64,000 bases of DNA from Phytoseiulus persimilis (Eukaryota > Arthropoda > Arachnida > Mesostigmata > Phytoseiidae), in contig CM075103.1 of NCBI GenBank assembly GCA_037576195.1, positions 9,858,001 to 9,922,000 on the forward strand. The letters are read 5' to 3'. How positions within the stretch are numbered: the stretch's first letter is position 1; every line of letters begins with the position of its first letter. Below the pieces are notes generated by a model. It had not been told where the DNA came from. It did no database searches and worked only from the letters and a program-made list of their open reading frames with translations. Below, piece by piece: positions 23,801 through 36,866 of the stretch. Position numbers and translations under genes: made by a program.

Positions 23801-26800
23801 ACGACCTGTAATGGAAATCGAGCGACCGTTGAACAATCATTCCAGACGTCGAAGTGGTCGTCCACGATCATCGTCGAAATCACTCACCCTGCGATGGGCG
23901 CCGTTGAGGCGACTGACTTCGATGCGACCCAATTCCGAGTCGGCCCAATACAGATTCCCGGCGAGCCAATCGACGGCGAGGCCTGAAACTCGCTCCAAAC
24001 CGTTTTTGACAACGGCCTCCACGCGGTTCGGGCGGTCGAGGAACGTCCGAAAGATGGTCCTCTTGATGGAGTCGTAGAAGTACAGACTTCTGTCGGCCCA
24101 GTAGAATTCTATCGCCCCGACTGCTTGAACTGCAACAGTTATTCAGAGTGAGCTCCTCTCCACTTGAGGCACACGTAGACATGAATTCCCGTATCACGGC
24201 TACCGGCAACAGTTACGTAGTACGGAATCCGTAACGCCTCGATACGGCGGAATCCCGTAATCCATATTACGGGAATACATGTCTGGGCACACGCCGAGAC
24301 CCCGTCGAGCAGCTGTTCATCAATGCCCACCGGAACCTACCTTCGGATATCTGCGAGACTAGCTCCCCGACCAGGGTGTTGTTGGCCGCTACGGTGCCGT
24401 GCATGAGTTTCCCATCGGACGATGCCGCCAGCAGGACAGGCTTCTCGAGCTCGCACGACTTGGCGTCGTCGGTTAGGGTCATGTTATCGGGGCAAGCACA
24501 CACTTTGCCCTCAGGAGTGTTGAGACAGAAGTGGGAGCATCCACCGCCGTTGTAGCAGGGATTGTCGCTGCCCGGCGGGGGTTTCTTGATGTTGCCCGCC
24601 CAGACCAGCATGATGTCCGCGAGATTGGCAGCCATGATCTCCCGAGCCCGGGTGTCGAGTTTGTACCGTTCCAAGCGGCTGAGCTTCCATTCGCTCCAGT
24701 AGAGGTAGCCGTTGTAGAGCGCCAGACCGAAAATGTGGTAAATTTTCTCCAGCAGGACAACCCGCCCCGTCCCGTCCATGTTAGCTTCCTCGATCAGAGC
24801 GCTCTTCGCGTCTCCCCAGTACATTTTCCCGTTTTCGGGGTCGAGAGCGAGACCGTTCGGCCACCCGTGTGGGTTGTGGACCAGAGTTTGCCTGTTCCGT
24901 CCGTCCAGGTAGGATCGTTCAACGACGCCCAAGCCCCAGTCGGTCCAGTAGACCCAGCCCGCTTTGGAATCCACCGCGATCGCTCTGGGCTTCCGCAGCC
25001 CCGATGAGATTATAGTCTTTCTGTAGCTTCCGTTAAGAGAGGAAACGTGGATCCGACCGGACTCCGCATCGGTGAAGTATATATTGCGGGCGACGGAGTC
25101 TATGGCGATACCGTCCGGCAGGAAGATGTCCTTGTTGATGATCGTCTCCTGATCGCTGCCGTCGAGCTTCGCGCGGTTGATGGTCTTCGTCTCGTCGTCG
25201 GACCAGTAGAGAAACCCCTCGTACGGGTCGAAATCAACGGCGATGGCGTGTTTGATGCCGCGAAGCGGGAGTGCCTGGGGAGAAAAGAGACCTCGTGGCA
25301 ATATCTCCGGTGGGAGAGTTCAGGAAAATCAAATCTTGGGTCAAAACGTGGTCACCGAGCTCGGCCGGGAACTCACCATGATTGTGTGATCGGAAGTGTC
25401 CAAGGATATCGCTTGGATGTCGACTTTCCTGGCGACGAAGAACATGCTCTCTATCTCGTCTTCGCAAGTTCTGTTGTCTCCTTGGAGTCGGACGCCGGTG
25501 GGGCAGGCGCAGGACATTCCCGACGGATTCGTTGACAGGAGACAGAGTGCGGAGCACCCGCCTAAGGAAGAGATATCGATGAAGCGCCGGCTTGTTAAAG
25601 TTTCGGCTGAGTGCGAACTCCCGCCGTGAAAATGTTTGTAATCAATCAGTTGCGGTCGGCCATGGTCACTGACCGTTGTTGTGGTTACAAGGTGAGTTGA
25701 GATCGCCTCTCTGCTGACTGCTCGCGTAGAACTTGATGTCGAGAGTCGTCAGATGGGTGTCTTGGAGGGCTTTTCGCATGGATCCCAGACCTGGAAAAGA
25801 GTGTCGCTCGCGTTCAGATCAGAAACCCCTGAGCTCTACATCGGAAAATGCTCGGCCTCCGCTGCAGAGCCGGATCGCTGCCCACCTCTCTTTGAAGTTG
25901 TGAAAACCGAGTTGTTCTGCCAGTCTGTCCAATAGATGTAGTTGTCCAGGACCACCACGGAGTACGGGTGTCCATCGTACTTCAGAACGCTCGTTCGATG
26001 GTTCCCGTCAAAGTCCATAGAAAACAGAGCTGAGAGCCGGGCATCGCTATAGTACACTCGAGCCTCGTCCGGGTCGACCGCGATACCGTTTGGCCATCCG
26101 ATGTCGCCGCTGACTATCAGCTTACGATCGCTGCCATCCATCGCAGCCCTTTCCAGCTTCGCTTTTTCGCCCCAATCGGTCCAGAACATGATGTTGCTGT
26201 TGGCCACAACCGCTATCGACCGCGGGAGATCCATGTCATTCCTGGAAACCACCGAAGACGCCGAGTCGTAGCACTCGGACGAGAGGCCGGATTCCGGAAT
26301 CAGTTTCCGAGCCGTTCCCGAACTCGGAGAAGTGCGGGAATCTTACCCGATCAGAACCTTGCGGAACCTTCCGTCGACGTCCGCCACCTCGATGCGCCGG
26401 AAGACCGAATCCGTCCAATAAAGCTTCATTGTGATCCAGTCGCAGGCGATGCCGTCAATCTATCGGGAAAGAGGTCGAGTTTGAAGGGAACATTGACGCG
26501 TGTCCATGAAAGCACCGGGATTAGAGTCCGACCTTTACAGCTCACTCACTTGACCGATGTTGTTACGGATAATGACTCGCTGGCTGGAGCTTGATACCGG
26601 TGAGTGACCGCCATTGAACGACGTCGGCATGGGAGCTCTAAGAATTTGCTTCGTCAACACCTCGGCCCAGAAAAGAGTTCCTGAAACGGAAAGCCGAAAG
26701 TTCGAGTCTATGCCAACGCTTGTCAGTTCTCTCACTCGAAAGCACGACTCGAGAGCATGTGGGCTCCAGGAGCTCCTCGAACGTCATGGAAAACTGGGCG

Positions 26801-28477
26801 CGCTCCTTCCAGGGCTGAAGCTTTTCCAGAGTCCGTTGAAGGCTGGTCAGAAAGGAGCAGAGTTGCTTCCACTCTGTGTGGAAGGAAATATTCGGCGCAA
26901 ATATCGATTCGGGATCCGGTTTCGATCTCGAATCGGAGAGATACATAGTCACCGCTGGAATTTTCATCTGTGCTCTGATTCGAGAACGAGCGAACTCGCA
27001 CGGATCAGCTCCGAGGTCACAGATGATCTTCATAAATATTCGAGCGCTCAAGAGAACAACTATAACTAGCTCGTTGTTTATTTTGACTCAGAAGAACGCT
27101 GCGCACGACTGCGTCGAGCTCTCATTTCACTTTCCTATCCCATCATTGGAACATCATTATCATTCTGATTCGCGGTATAGCGAGCCCTCGCTTGCCTCGT
27201 CGCACACGATCATGAGCGGTTTTCAAGCTCGGGTTAGCTCCGCTTCGCGAGAGTACGCCCTCGCGGCCGAAGAGCTCAACTCAAGTTTCGGGAAAGAGTC
27301 CGAGTTCCACGAATATCACAACCGACTGCAAACCTTAGGTGCTCTGTATCGGAGACGAGCAGGCTTGCACTGTCCCGTCCTAATCGGAAGAGGGCGAAGA
27401 TTCGTGTTCATCGTGCTCGCAGTCGGCTATCCGCAGACACAGAGGAAGAGAAAGTCTTCCGAGATACTTGCATAACACGCTCATCGACGGCTTACGTCAA
27501 TCTCACTGTGGAATATCAGCTGACAGACCGAGCCACAGATACCGCAGCGGGCTGAAGGTCGTAGAGGAGTGGCGTATCTTGTTTCGAAAATTTGAATGAT
27601 ATCGGGGACCCCCACACGGTTCCGAGCTCCTCGCAGCGATGAAACATTCGAGTTTCGTAAAAAAGCTCAAATTCTCAACTCCTCTGGCGTGAAAGTCGTT
27701 GGTGACGACAATAGACTCGCCACCCGGAGCTTGTTTACTTCCGTAGCTCGACCTCACTCAAGCTACTGGAGTTCCCAAGCATAATTAATGAGCTTCTCGA
27801 AAGAATTCAAAACTAGATGCCTTGTGTGACGTCGCATGCGCGAATGAACTATCCTTTATCGAGCGCTTTGGATCGAGAATGTTTCCGTAGCGCCGCATTC
27901 AGTTGCTGTTGACGGCGGCTCTTTTCGTTTGAGAGTCTCAGTCGTCTCTAAGAGGCTAGCCAGTTTCAATCGACTATTCGCTGTGAGCTTAAGGCGAGAA
28001 ATCGGAAGAGGGCTTTCCGTTGGCAACGACAGGCTCTAGGTTTAAGATGAGAAGTGCATCGTGAGCGGGACGAGTGACATCCGTGACGGAAGCCCGCCAG
28101 AATTCTTCCAGGAAACACCTGACTTATCCATGTATTGACCAACCTCGACAGATGGATTAGAATCTCAGGGAGAAGACACCGGAGCGGAGATGAAACTCGG
28201 CGCTCCAGCCCGGCGAGCACCTGTGGCATCTGTTTAAGGCCAAGCGACTTTTCCCAGGGTTGCATATCGACTCACCGGTGGAATAGATGTAGGATAACGC
28301 GACAGCCTCGGTAGTTTTATCCACTACTACTCGGGTCACGTTCCTCTCCAGGTCTACTGCACGTATATCCTTCCGGTTGGCCAGGAGCATCAACTTCGTT
28401 TCGGCACTTGTCACGCTCGCCAGATGAGCACAAGTTAATAAAATGCCAAACATCAAGTTCAGCCTCGAGCTTGACAT
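20879..28477 (-). CDS. LRP6: LDL-receptor-related protein 5/6 (Arrow), Wnt co-receptor
   Basis: Single-pass co-receptor that binds Wnt-Frizzled and recruits Axin. Twelve exons: 28477-28276, 26680-26550, 26459-26347, 26241-25886, 25790-25674, 25561-25377, 25274-24341, 24129-23888, 23805-22164, 22064-21891, 21784-21578, 21456-20879; phases agree throughout and give 1626 aa (human LRP6 1613). Order: signal peptide ending near residue 25; YWTD propellers with EGF modules (for example [50 protein letters not shown]); three LDLR class A repeats with DGSDE acidic clusters; transmembrane helix [20 protein letters not shown] near 1441-1460; about 165-residue tail. The tail has one canonical PPPSPxS/T (NPPPSPAT) and a degenerate PPPASPIPT. 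Intron 1 is 1.6 kb, the others about 70-210 nt. Orthology is very secure. Confidence 0.95.
24177..24284. repeat. Foldback element with inverted ends in an LRP5/6 intron
   Basis: About 108 bp filling half of the intron between exons 7 and 8. The left end AGACATGAATTCCCGTA matches the reverse complement of the right end at 15 of 17 positions, and further CCGTA/TACGG palindromes lie inside. It is too short to encode anything and looks like a MITE-like or simple foldback insertion. No clear target-site duplication was found. Confidence 0.6.
26681..28275 (-). other. LRP5/6 intron 1 (1.6 kb), nothing else recognised
   Basis: Lies between the signal-peptide exon and the rest of the first propeller. 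Open frames in it (for example 26876-27475 plus) have no recognisable domain. It may carry regulatory sequence, but none can be named from sequence. Confidence 0.6.
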
Positions 28478-30278
28478 CTTCCATCCGCGTAGCCGGAACC
28501 GGCTCGCTTAGCTTGAATCACGAATCAGAAAACTCTTCACAATGCTGCACAACTTTCATCAATGCACGGTATCCAGGCGAGGGTGAAGATGCTGCTGCTT
28601 TACACTGTCACATGCCGATGGGATTCAACTCGAGTGGATTGCTTCGAAGGCCATCTTCCCGGTCGTCCGGACCCGGGTCTCGCTGCGCGGTTATTCGACA
28701 CAAGATCTTCCAGGCGCTAATCCGCAAAGCGCTTCGTGTTAAACAAGTGAGAAAACCGAGCGAGGAAGACAACTCACGACGCTTTGTTTACAGCAGCCCC
28801 TTGTCGTCTTCGAAGAGAGAGAACCCACGGCAGCAGCGGCGGCGATGGAGGCAGCCGTGGCGGAGGAGCACCAAGCTCACGGACAGAGAACCAGAACCAA
28901 ACGCCGGCGCCGACAACAACGACAGCAGCATCACGACCTGAACATCATCGGCATTCCTTCGCGCGCCGTCGATGATGAGATGATTCTGCCCTCTCTCCCT
29001 GACACTCTCTCAGAGCTCTCGAGATGGCGGTTCTGATCGCCGGTACCTATGTCATACCTGCGAGAGCACGCATGCGTGAAATCGTGCTGAGATCCCGTTG
29101 GTTGCAAATGACCCGATTAGAGCTCCGCACTGATACGAGATCTCTGACCAAGGCATTTGAGAATTTCAAGCGGCCCTCCGCCCCTCCTCAATGCAGGCAC
29201 CCTTGGGAGAAAATTTTTCATGCCACGGCAACTCAACACGTTTGGAGAACGCAGCCCCTGAAAAAGTTCAATCTGGTAGTGGGCGAAAGCTCAAGCGGGA
29301 TACATGCCATCACCGGCATCATGGATCCTGGCTGTCCCCGGAAGAGACTGCGGAAACTCAAGAGGGAATCTTGAGAGCCCGGTTCCAAAACGTCGCCTCT
29401 CCTTCTTTTGTGTAGTCGAGAAAATGAGGAAAAACCGTGGTCTTTCACCAAATCGTCGAAATTCCATTGACACCAATCCAAGGTCACTAAGCTGCGAAGC
29501 GCTATCGATTCCTGTGGATGGCAGTCGGAATCGCCGCGTAAGAACGGTCATACCCGATTTCGACCAGATGCAGATGTGATGTTTCGACTCCAGAAGCCTG
29601 AAATCTTTGCACCTATACGCGTAACTGCAGAAGATTGAGACGCGAAACAGAGATTGCGCTCTATAGTTCGAACCAGACGTTGATACTCATCAGAGAAAGG
29701 GAGAACTGGGAATCGACGACATTGATAGTGTGAGGATAAGAATACAATTCTCGTTTTGTGCAGCGCGCGAGTTTGCGCGCCTGATGCTCGGTTCAAGTAG
29801 ACAGATGACAATCATGAATCCGCTACACATTCATTCTGTACCGATCTGAGCATTCCGCCGATAAGAAGCATTTTTAGCGGAGAACCGCGTTGCATTCGTT
29901 GATTTTAGTGGAAGATCGAGGTGATGGGAAGTGGTACCGAGATGGATATGTGCCGTTCCGGATCCCGACCACATTTCCGGCGATGAAAGAATAAGGGTAG
30001 AAACCGATTTCAGGATTTTGATGTAAGCCTACGATGATCGGCAAGAATTCAGAAATAGGTTATCTTAGAGATGTGTTGTTTGGAACTGGGATCTTCATTC
30101 GCGGAGTCAGCGGCCGCGTCTATTATGCTTGTGGATCGGAAAGAACTATCGCATGCCTCTGAGAGAAACCTTCTCTGTGTCTGTCCAGTTGACGCTCTTA
30201 GGGCTTATCGCCTGTATGAATGATTGAAAGCTCCGAAGTCCTCAGTAGGCACGGATTTCCGAGAATAATTTCCGACTT

Positions 30279-30717
30279 GGGAATAGTTTCCGACTCGGAA
30301 ATCAATATTTGATTCGGAAACGGAGATCCATCATCAGCGGACGTTTCCAACCCACCGAAAACATCCAAGAAATAATTTCTGACTTGGGCATGGGAAACGG
30401 AGCAGAAACGACGCCTTTGACTCGACATATCACGGTGTCTCACGCTCCACTGAGATCTCCAGATCGGCTCCACTGGAAATAGACATCTTCGAGCTCAGCA
30501 TCACAAAAAAAATCCCACCCATACACGCGAATAAGTGAAAAGCGTCTCAACGTAGCCAATGGCGGACCACTGGTTCATATCCTACTACAGATGCTTGGTT
30601 CCTCATGCCCAAGTCGGAAATTATTTGTTGGATGATTTTGGTGGGTTGGGAACTTCCGCTGATGATGGATCTCCGTTTCCGAATCAAATATTGATTTCCG
30701 AGTCGGAAACTATTCCC
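30279..30717. repeat. Large inverted repeat (foldback), 114-bp arms
   Basis: The left arm 30279-30393 and the reverse complement of the right arm 30604-30717 agree with about six mismatches over about 114 bp, and the first 60 or so bases are identical. The spacer is about 210 bp. A motif like AATAATTTCYGACTTGGG occurs just before the left arm and again near its end, so there is an internal direct repeat too. No open frame or target-site duplication was found. Confidence 0.88.
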
Positions 30718-32696
30718 GAGTTCTGAGTCTCGGGAATTCATGCCTAGTCCTCAGTCATCCGAGCTATCGACATGCTCGTAGTTTCGACTCGATGTCCCGA
30801 ATCATCAGAAGCTCCTCAACATTGAAAGCCCATCCCCTCCTCCCTCAGGGTAACCTAAGAAATGAGCATCCACAGTTTTATATGCGTGAGTCCTCCTCCA
30901 ACGCATTTCCGATATGTTATAGGTTCCGTTGATGTGGAGCTCATTCAAAAAAGAACGTCGTCCTCCCGTTCAAGATCATCACAAGTCCGGACGTGAACTA
31001 TGTCCGCCAACGGACCGGCCACTCTGGAACTCGACAGGTTTCACATGGGTAGAGCCCTGTGGAGTTAATCCATGACAGCCAACCAACGTGACGATCGATC
31101 ATCCTCCACCTAAAGTACTCGATGTTCGAACTCGTATCCTGGGATGGGGCTGCATCGGACGGAGACTCCATTTTCTCCTCGTTGCGAAGTGGAAGGCCCG
31201 TGTTATATGAAACGAGTGTCTTCCAGATGAGAGTGCTACGAATCACATATTCATTACCCACAACCATACGCATGTTTGGATGCCGTACTCAAGGAGCGCA
31301 ACGGATTCGTTCCCCGAGGTACAGTTCAAACGGATGATTATTCGAATTGGACGTTCCTTATCCCTGGCATCGCTGTCGGCCTCCTCCACAGTAATTCCAG
31401 CAGGATACACTAGCTGCTGAAGATCCTCCGTCACCCTGCGTCTCGGAGATGTGCGTCGAGACGACGAGCTTTATTTGGAGTGCCGACGATTTCCCCGCGC
31501 GCCTCTTGAATAGAGCGCGTCTGGTTTGAACGCAGAGCGACTCTTTCGTGATCGCAAGAACTCCCTCATTGAAGTCGGTCTCGAAGTCATGCTTCAGTCG
31601 TAAATGTGAAAAAGGACGATTGAGTGAAGAGCCAGAGTGGAACGGAAAACTCGTTCACTGGAATGCAGAGATAAGATCTTCGTGTGCTGTTTCGTCTGGG
31701 GGGAGAGCTACAATTTCGCCCAAAGGAGGAATTCGCACCGTGCTCTGGTTTTGGCATCCGCATCACGATGCCACCGCCGGAGTTTGCGGCCACCGCCCTT
31801 TGTTGCGGAAGCTCAATTGAAGACGCGATTTCTCAACACATCATTTTGTTGCAAAACTATGCGCGTGTCCGTTTGTCACCATACCCATGGATCGTCGCAT
31901 TGAGCTTGAATCCAAACCGTGATTGCATTCCGTTTTCCGGATCATGATAACGAGTGAGAAGCATGGTGCAAATTTCAGCTCGATTGAACTTCCATCCAGA
32001 AGTAACGTCGGGAAGCAGGGCTGTGAGCTTCATTTTGCCAGTGTACCTACAGGATGAAATTTGATAGTTGAGACGTATTCAGCCTCAGCTGCAGAGTCAC
32101 ATGCGAGGATCTATAAGAATCAAAAAGCTCATGAATTTCCGAGCTTCTTAACGACCAATTCCCAAGTGCGAATACCGCGGGTGCGCAGGAGAGGAGAAAA
32201 GCTGTGTTCAAGGCGTGTTCATCGTGGTCTTCAGTGTGGTGGATTGAGCTCTTGCCAAACCCTTGAGCCCTTGGGAACCGAGCCACTGGATCGCCCCCTC
32301 GGCTTCACTTCAAAATCACTGAAACGAGAGAATGAGGTAAACCCATATCAACTCGATGCCGATTCCCTTCTTTGCATAAAAACTACAGGCTCCGCTCGAA
32401 CCAAAATAATTCAAGATCCGGCCAAGCTTATCATATTCCGGACACTGGCCAATTATGGGACACTGGGTTTTCCAGTGATCGGGACGTAGATGGAAGATAT
32501 TAATGAATGTTGTCGCTCGATGAGGCTATGACCCTTGATGTGGATTCCATGCGAAAGAATCCGGTGATTTCGACGTCGGCGTCTTCGTCCTTGGTATGGC
32601 GAGAAACGGTGAGCGTGCCACACTTATCTTACATGCAGCGGCCGCCTCTCACGTGCTTCTTCTTGGGGAGATTCTCGATATAAAAGCCACGATGAG

Positions 32697-32723
32697 AAAC
32701 CTCAGATTCCTTCTCTGAGGTTT
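32697..32723 (+). other. 10-bp perfect hairpin after a TATAAAAG
   Basis: AAACCTCAGA and TCTGAGGTTT flank a 7-nt loop, and the right arm runs into five T. TATAAAAG lies at 32679-32686, about 11 bp before the stem. This could be chance or part of a small RNA gene; no known family is recognised. Confidence 0.4.
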
Positions 32724-33544
32724 TTCCTTCGTTCATTCGGGAATAGGGTTTAGTTTCGTATTTAGGCGAGCCTTCTCATCCTGCCTCAAGCATCGATCTC
32801 GTGTCTGAAGCAGTAATTTGGTAGCGGATCTCAAAGCTACTTCACCGGGATGTATGGCTGCCTTGGGGTCTACGGGAGCAGATCCGCGACCGATTCACGG
32901 GTCAAAAAAGTTTGAGAACTTTCCTGCCTCCGACTACAAAACAACGTTTCTGAGAGCTTCGAAGTCTCCGCAGAATATGTATCCCAGCTTCGTAACGCTG
33001 ATTCGTTGATTTCATTACCGGATGACTGGTCGCGCTCTCATATTTCTTTTCGGGTTCTACGCTCGACTCACATTTCGTCTCCAGAATATTCCGAAGCTTC
33101 TCTCACTGCTCTTTCAAGGGCACTTGCTCGACTCGAACGCCTGGCTTGAAGGGGGTGAAGTCTCTGTTTCGGGGCATTGACCGCGATGACGAATTCCCTA
33201 TGCGGCAAGGTTCGTCCCGCGAAAGAAGTGACTCAAGCTTACGATCAGAGGCAAGACATGAGTGGCCCCGGAAATTCGTACGACCTTATCTCCGCGCGCT
33301 GTGTCCTTCGCGAGTCTTCAGCGGAAACCATGCTTGCAAAGCTTTGCCCGACTCTAAACGCTGCAAATCAATCAGAACGAAGGAGAGAAGTTTCTTGCAC
33401 GACTCAAGGTCGACTTGAATTGGTCGCAAGCCAAGTTCCAGCCATCTCACGAATTATTCCCGTCAACTCCGAATGCCACTTCCGCTACATTTGAGCGCAG
33501 AGAAAATCACGAAGAGTGAATCATGCTCCCTGAGCGTACATTGA

Positions 33545-33555
33545 GGGGGGGGGGG
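33545..33555 (+). repeat. Poly(G) run of 11
   Basis: Homopolymer in intergenic sequence. Similar C runs occur at 2238-2251, 49445-49456 and 55623-55637. Confidence 0.85.
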
Positions 33556-34429
33556 ACTGGTAGAAGCCTTCAAGATCACCAATTGATCTGAATATCGATG
33601 TTTTCCGAGTCTCCGCGTCAGGATTCTTTGCCAGCTGCTCTGATGTCATCCGGGGAGCTCCCGGGTCATGATCAGACCGTCACGGGATGGTGGATAAGAG
33701 TCTTCGACCTGCACCAGCCATGTCGGCGGACCAATGAAGACGAATTTGATGGATTCTCCCACGAAGCAGAGCAGGCTTGAGGATATAACATCGGACTCGT
33801 GGGAGGAATATCCGAACGCGCTGATGCGATCTTCGGAGGGCGTGCGGGTGCGTCCTCTATGCGGGATCTTCCCGACCTCATTCGCTCACTCAGGTTCCCT
33901 TCTCGCGTCTCGTTCCCGCGACTGCACAAGTCTTGAAATATCGAACCACATCAACCATAGGGATCAAGTAAATCAGGGACCCATCGAGAGCATCGGACAG
34001 AAGGAACGGTATCCACCAACAAGGGAAGTTTCAGAAGTGCCGCTCCGATTTTGGGCCGAACGCATGCGGATCGGGCGGAGGACCGCGAGGCTCATGTGGT
34101 TAGGTCGTGATATCGAATGAGAATGGCTTATTTCACTCTGGGACACTCTCCCTATTGTACACATGATCGTTCACATAGAAATCCACCCCAGAGCTCCTGG
34201 GTATGCCGCGTTTTCCCAAGAGGTCAGCTCTTGACGTCAAGGTTGAAGCCATCGTTCGTTATGCTCTCAGAACCTGACAATGAGATAGGAATCTGGAGTT
34301 GCCGCAAGTTTGAGCAACACCCTATTCCGAGTCGAGCCTCGCAGTCTCGAATCCGATCGCTTGACTTCAGAAGTTTCTAAGTAAAAGCTCAGGTCAGTGA
34401 AAAGCTGACCGAATCACGCTGATGCGAAC

Positions 34430-34550
34430 GGAGAAGACGCGCCATCCTTCGAGCTATCGATCGAAGAATTTCCAGAATCGGTTCATTCTTCACCGAGTTA
34501 TGAGCAAAAGAAGATAGGGTAAGAAAGTCCCCGACTTACGATGACCACCT
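34430..34550 (+). repeat. Diverged interspersed repeat, copy 1
   Basis: About 120 bp that aligns in the same orientation with 61905-62030. Shared blocks include TCGATCG, ATCGG.TCATT, ATGAGCAA and CACCGACTTA-like stretches, at roughly three quarters identity by eye. No coding capacity; family unknown. Confidence 0.5.
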
Positions 34551-36671
34551 TGTATGTAATTATGTACATACCCATGTATATACATGATCTGCGCATTTGC
34601 CGATGAGTTGTGTGGCTTGATCCATGCTTCGTGGTCCTCTTCCCGATCCGCATGCATTCGGCTCAAAAGCGGAGCGGCTTTCCTGAAACTTCTCTTGTAA
34701 GTGGTAATGACGCCTGATTTCTTAGCAACTCAGACAGGAAAAACCAGAGTTTTGCCAGTGACAGCTGGTCCTCTCCAAGGATATTCTTCGGAGAACGGAG
34801 CCGCTCCTTCCCCATCATCACTTAATTTCGGGAGATCGATGGAGCTGATTCAATCTCTGGGAAACGGCGCTCTCCGGTTCTCCCCATGACGTCTCCGGGG
34901 GAGCTTTTGTGGTCTTTGGGTCGACGATCAGGCATCGAGAGGCTGTGCGTCCGCAGATATCGACACACGGTTGCTGAAGAAAACTGGGGATACCGGCACC
35001 CGTCGAGGAAAAGAGGTTGGTTTTTAGTGAGTCTCACTGTACCCGCGCGCGGAACATCGGCCGCGGGTCTGCATCATGCATGTTCCACCTCTATAAACTC
35101 AATAAAAAAAAAAATATCGACACGCAGCGCAGAATTAGATGGCCTTGCGGGCATTTCTCCGATCGTCCTGCGCACCACTCGCCTTTCCGTCATACGTAGG
35201 TGATCTAGGTTTCGCATGACCATCTTCCACTGCGGATAGAGATCGCATAACTGGTAGGGAAGCAGTTACCGAACTTTTTACCTGCCGGGCTCATATCCAG
35301 GATGATCGACTAATCGTGGGCTCTCTACCTATCAACTCATCAGTTCGCTTCAATAGTTTTAGCTAGGGAATACGATTCACGCCCCTGAGATCATCACAAG
35401 TTGAGTGTGACGGGAACGTACTTTGCTTTCTTGTTTTCCGGCTACTTTCCCCCCAGTATGGATCCCGTCAGTCCGTGGTTGTTCGAGCTGGAACAGTCGA
35501 TTCCGTGAATGCTGAACCGAAAGCATATGAAAGAAACATAGAGTCTCCCGCCCCAACCGAAACGTATCAGAACGTAACGTTCTGCTACGTTTGTAACAGG
35601 TTCTGCGATCCTGGCATGGATCCCTTCATTAGTTTCTGAGAGACAGTGACAAAGCCGAGTGGACTTTTCGATTCATCAAGTTCAACAGGGATTCTGGAAT
35701 ATATCTACTGAGTGTCTCGCGAGATGTCATGGATTCAGCTTCCTTCAATTGTGACTCAGTTCCGCGTAGACTGACGATAGATCCTATGGCCAAGTCTGAC
35801 TCGATCTCCGAGTGTGAACTTCTCGCGCGGGGAGTTTGGTCTCGGCTGCGATTTCAGGTGGGGGGAGGGGGCTTCCAAAAATGTTGAAGCTTTGCTGAAG
35901 AAGAGAAAAAAACGATGAGCATTCATCGAGGACTCCTCCCTCGAGGCTGCGTTACAGCGCTGTCGGAGTTCAAATGTCCTCCGACGCTCTTCTGAGAATT
36001 TCTCGCTTCCCGTGGAATCACAACACCCTGGGTTCACCGAAGTTTTGATCTTTCTAGTGCAAGCATGCTGTCCCGGATTTCGCAGCACACGCGTGCGAGT
36101 GGGACAGCTGGTGGATAGGAGAAAATCACGAAGTCGAGCTCTCTCCGATCGTCACTTTTTCGCGTCTGATTCGTAACGGTTCCTCACAAACTGAATGAGT
36201 TCCTGTTCACGTCCGAATCTCCGACCCAGAATATTAGGCTCACGTCCGGATGTTTTCTGGAGACTCGCATAGTGGCTGGAGGCAGACGAGAATGTCGTGA
36301 GGTCTGAACTGTTCACCTCGAGATTATAATGCTCCACATCATAGGCTCCCATGTAGAACCATGATGACGATAACAACGACAGGAAAAAAGTGAGGAAAAC
36401 GGAGCAAAATTTAGACTCGGTGCGCTGAACACTCTTTTGAGCCTTTTCAGCCCATCTGAGAAAATTCGAAGAAGATGAATTTCTGTTTACATTCCATCGG
36501 GAACGCAGGCTCCCATCAGCCCAGACCAATTTCCATGTACGTCGACAAGCCAACCAGAGATAGCTTCCTTTCGAGCTATTCTAGTCACATCCATGGGGAA
36601 ATTGAGAAATCCACACGTATGCATCTTCTCGGTACAAATCATCAACGCCGGTGTCATGGGTGAAGTTATCT

Positions 36672-36866
36672 TTGTTTGTTTTCCGGCTGAACCTCTCAGC
36701 CAGCCCTCAGAAGTGTCCCGGGATCACCTTTCGGTATTGCTTCAGTAACACTCCCTATCGCCTCGCAAATCCCATTGCGGGCGGTGGGCTTGGGTCTTAA
36801 GATGGTTCAGATTTAATTCTGGTATAAATTAAATCCTTTTTTCACCACATAAGAAAATAAGGGTGG
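36672..36866 (-). mobile_element. 5'-truncated copy of the tRNA-derived SINE
   Basis: About 195 bp whose reverse complement matches the body of the full SINE at 59382-59654 almost throughout, including CTTATGTGG, GGATTTAA, CATCTTAAGACCCAAGCCC and the closing GAGAGGTTCAGCCG. The tRNA-like head is missing. Candidate 8-bp target-site duplications AGTTATCT flank it (36664-36671 and 36867-36874). It lies in intergenic DNA in the opposite orientation to the full copy. Confidence 0.85.

Noticed and set aside
28784-29036. Gln/Arg-rich plus-strand frames
   Set aside because: They arise from CAG/CAA triplets upstream of LRP5/6 and have no splice or start context.
36152-36553. 133-codon minus-strand frame with a hydrophobic patch
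   Set aside because: No ATG at its start, no recognised domain and no supporting splice sites.
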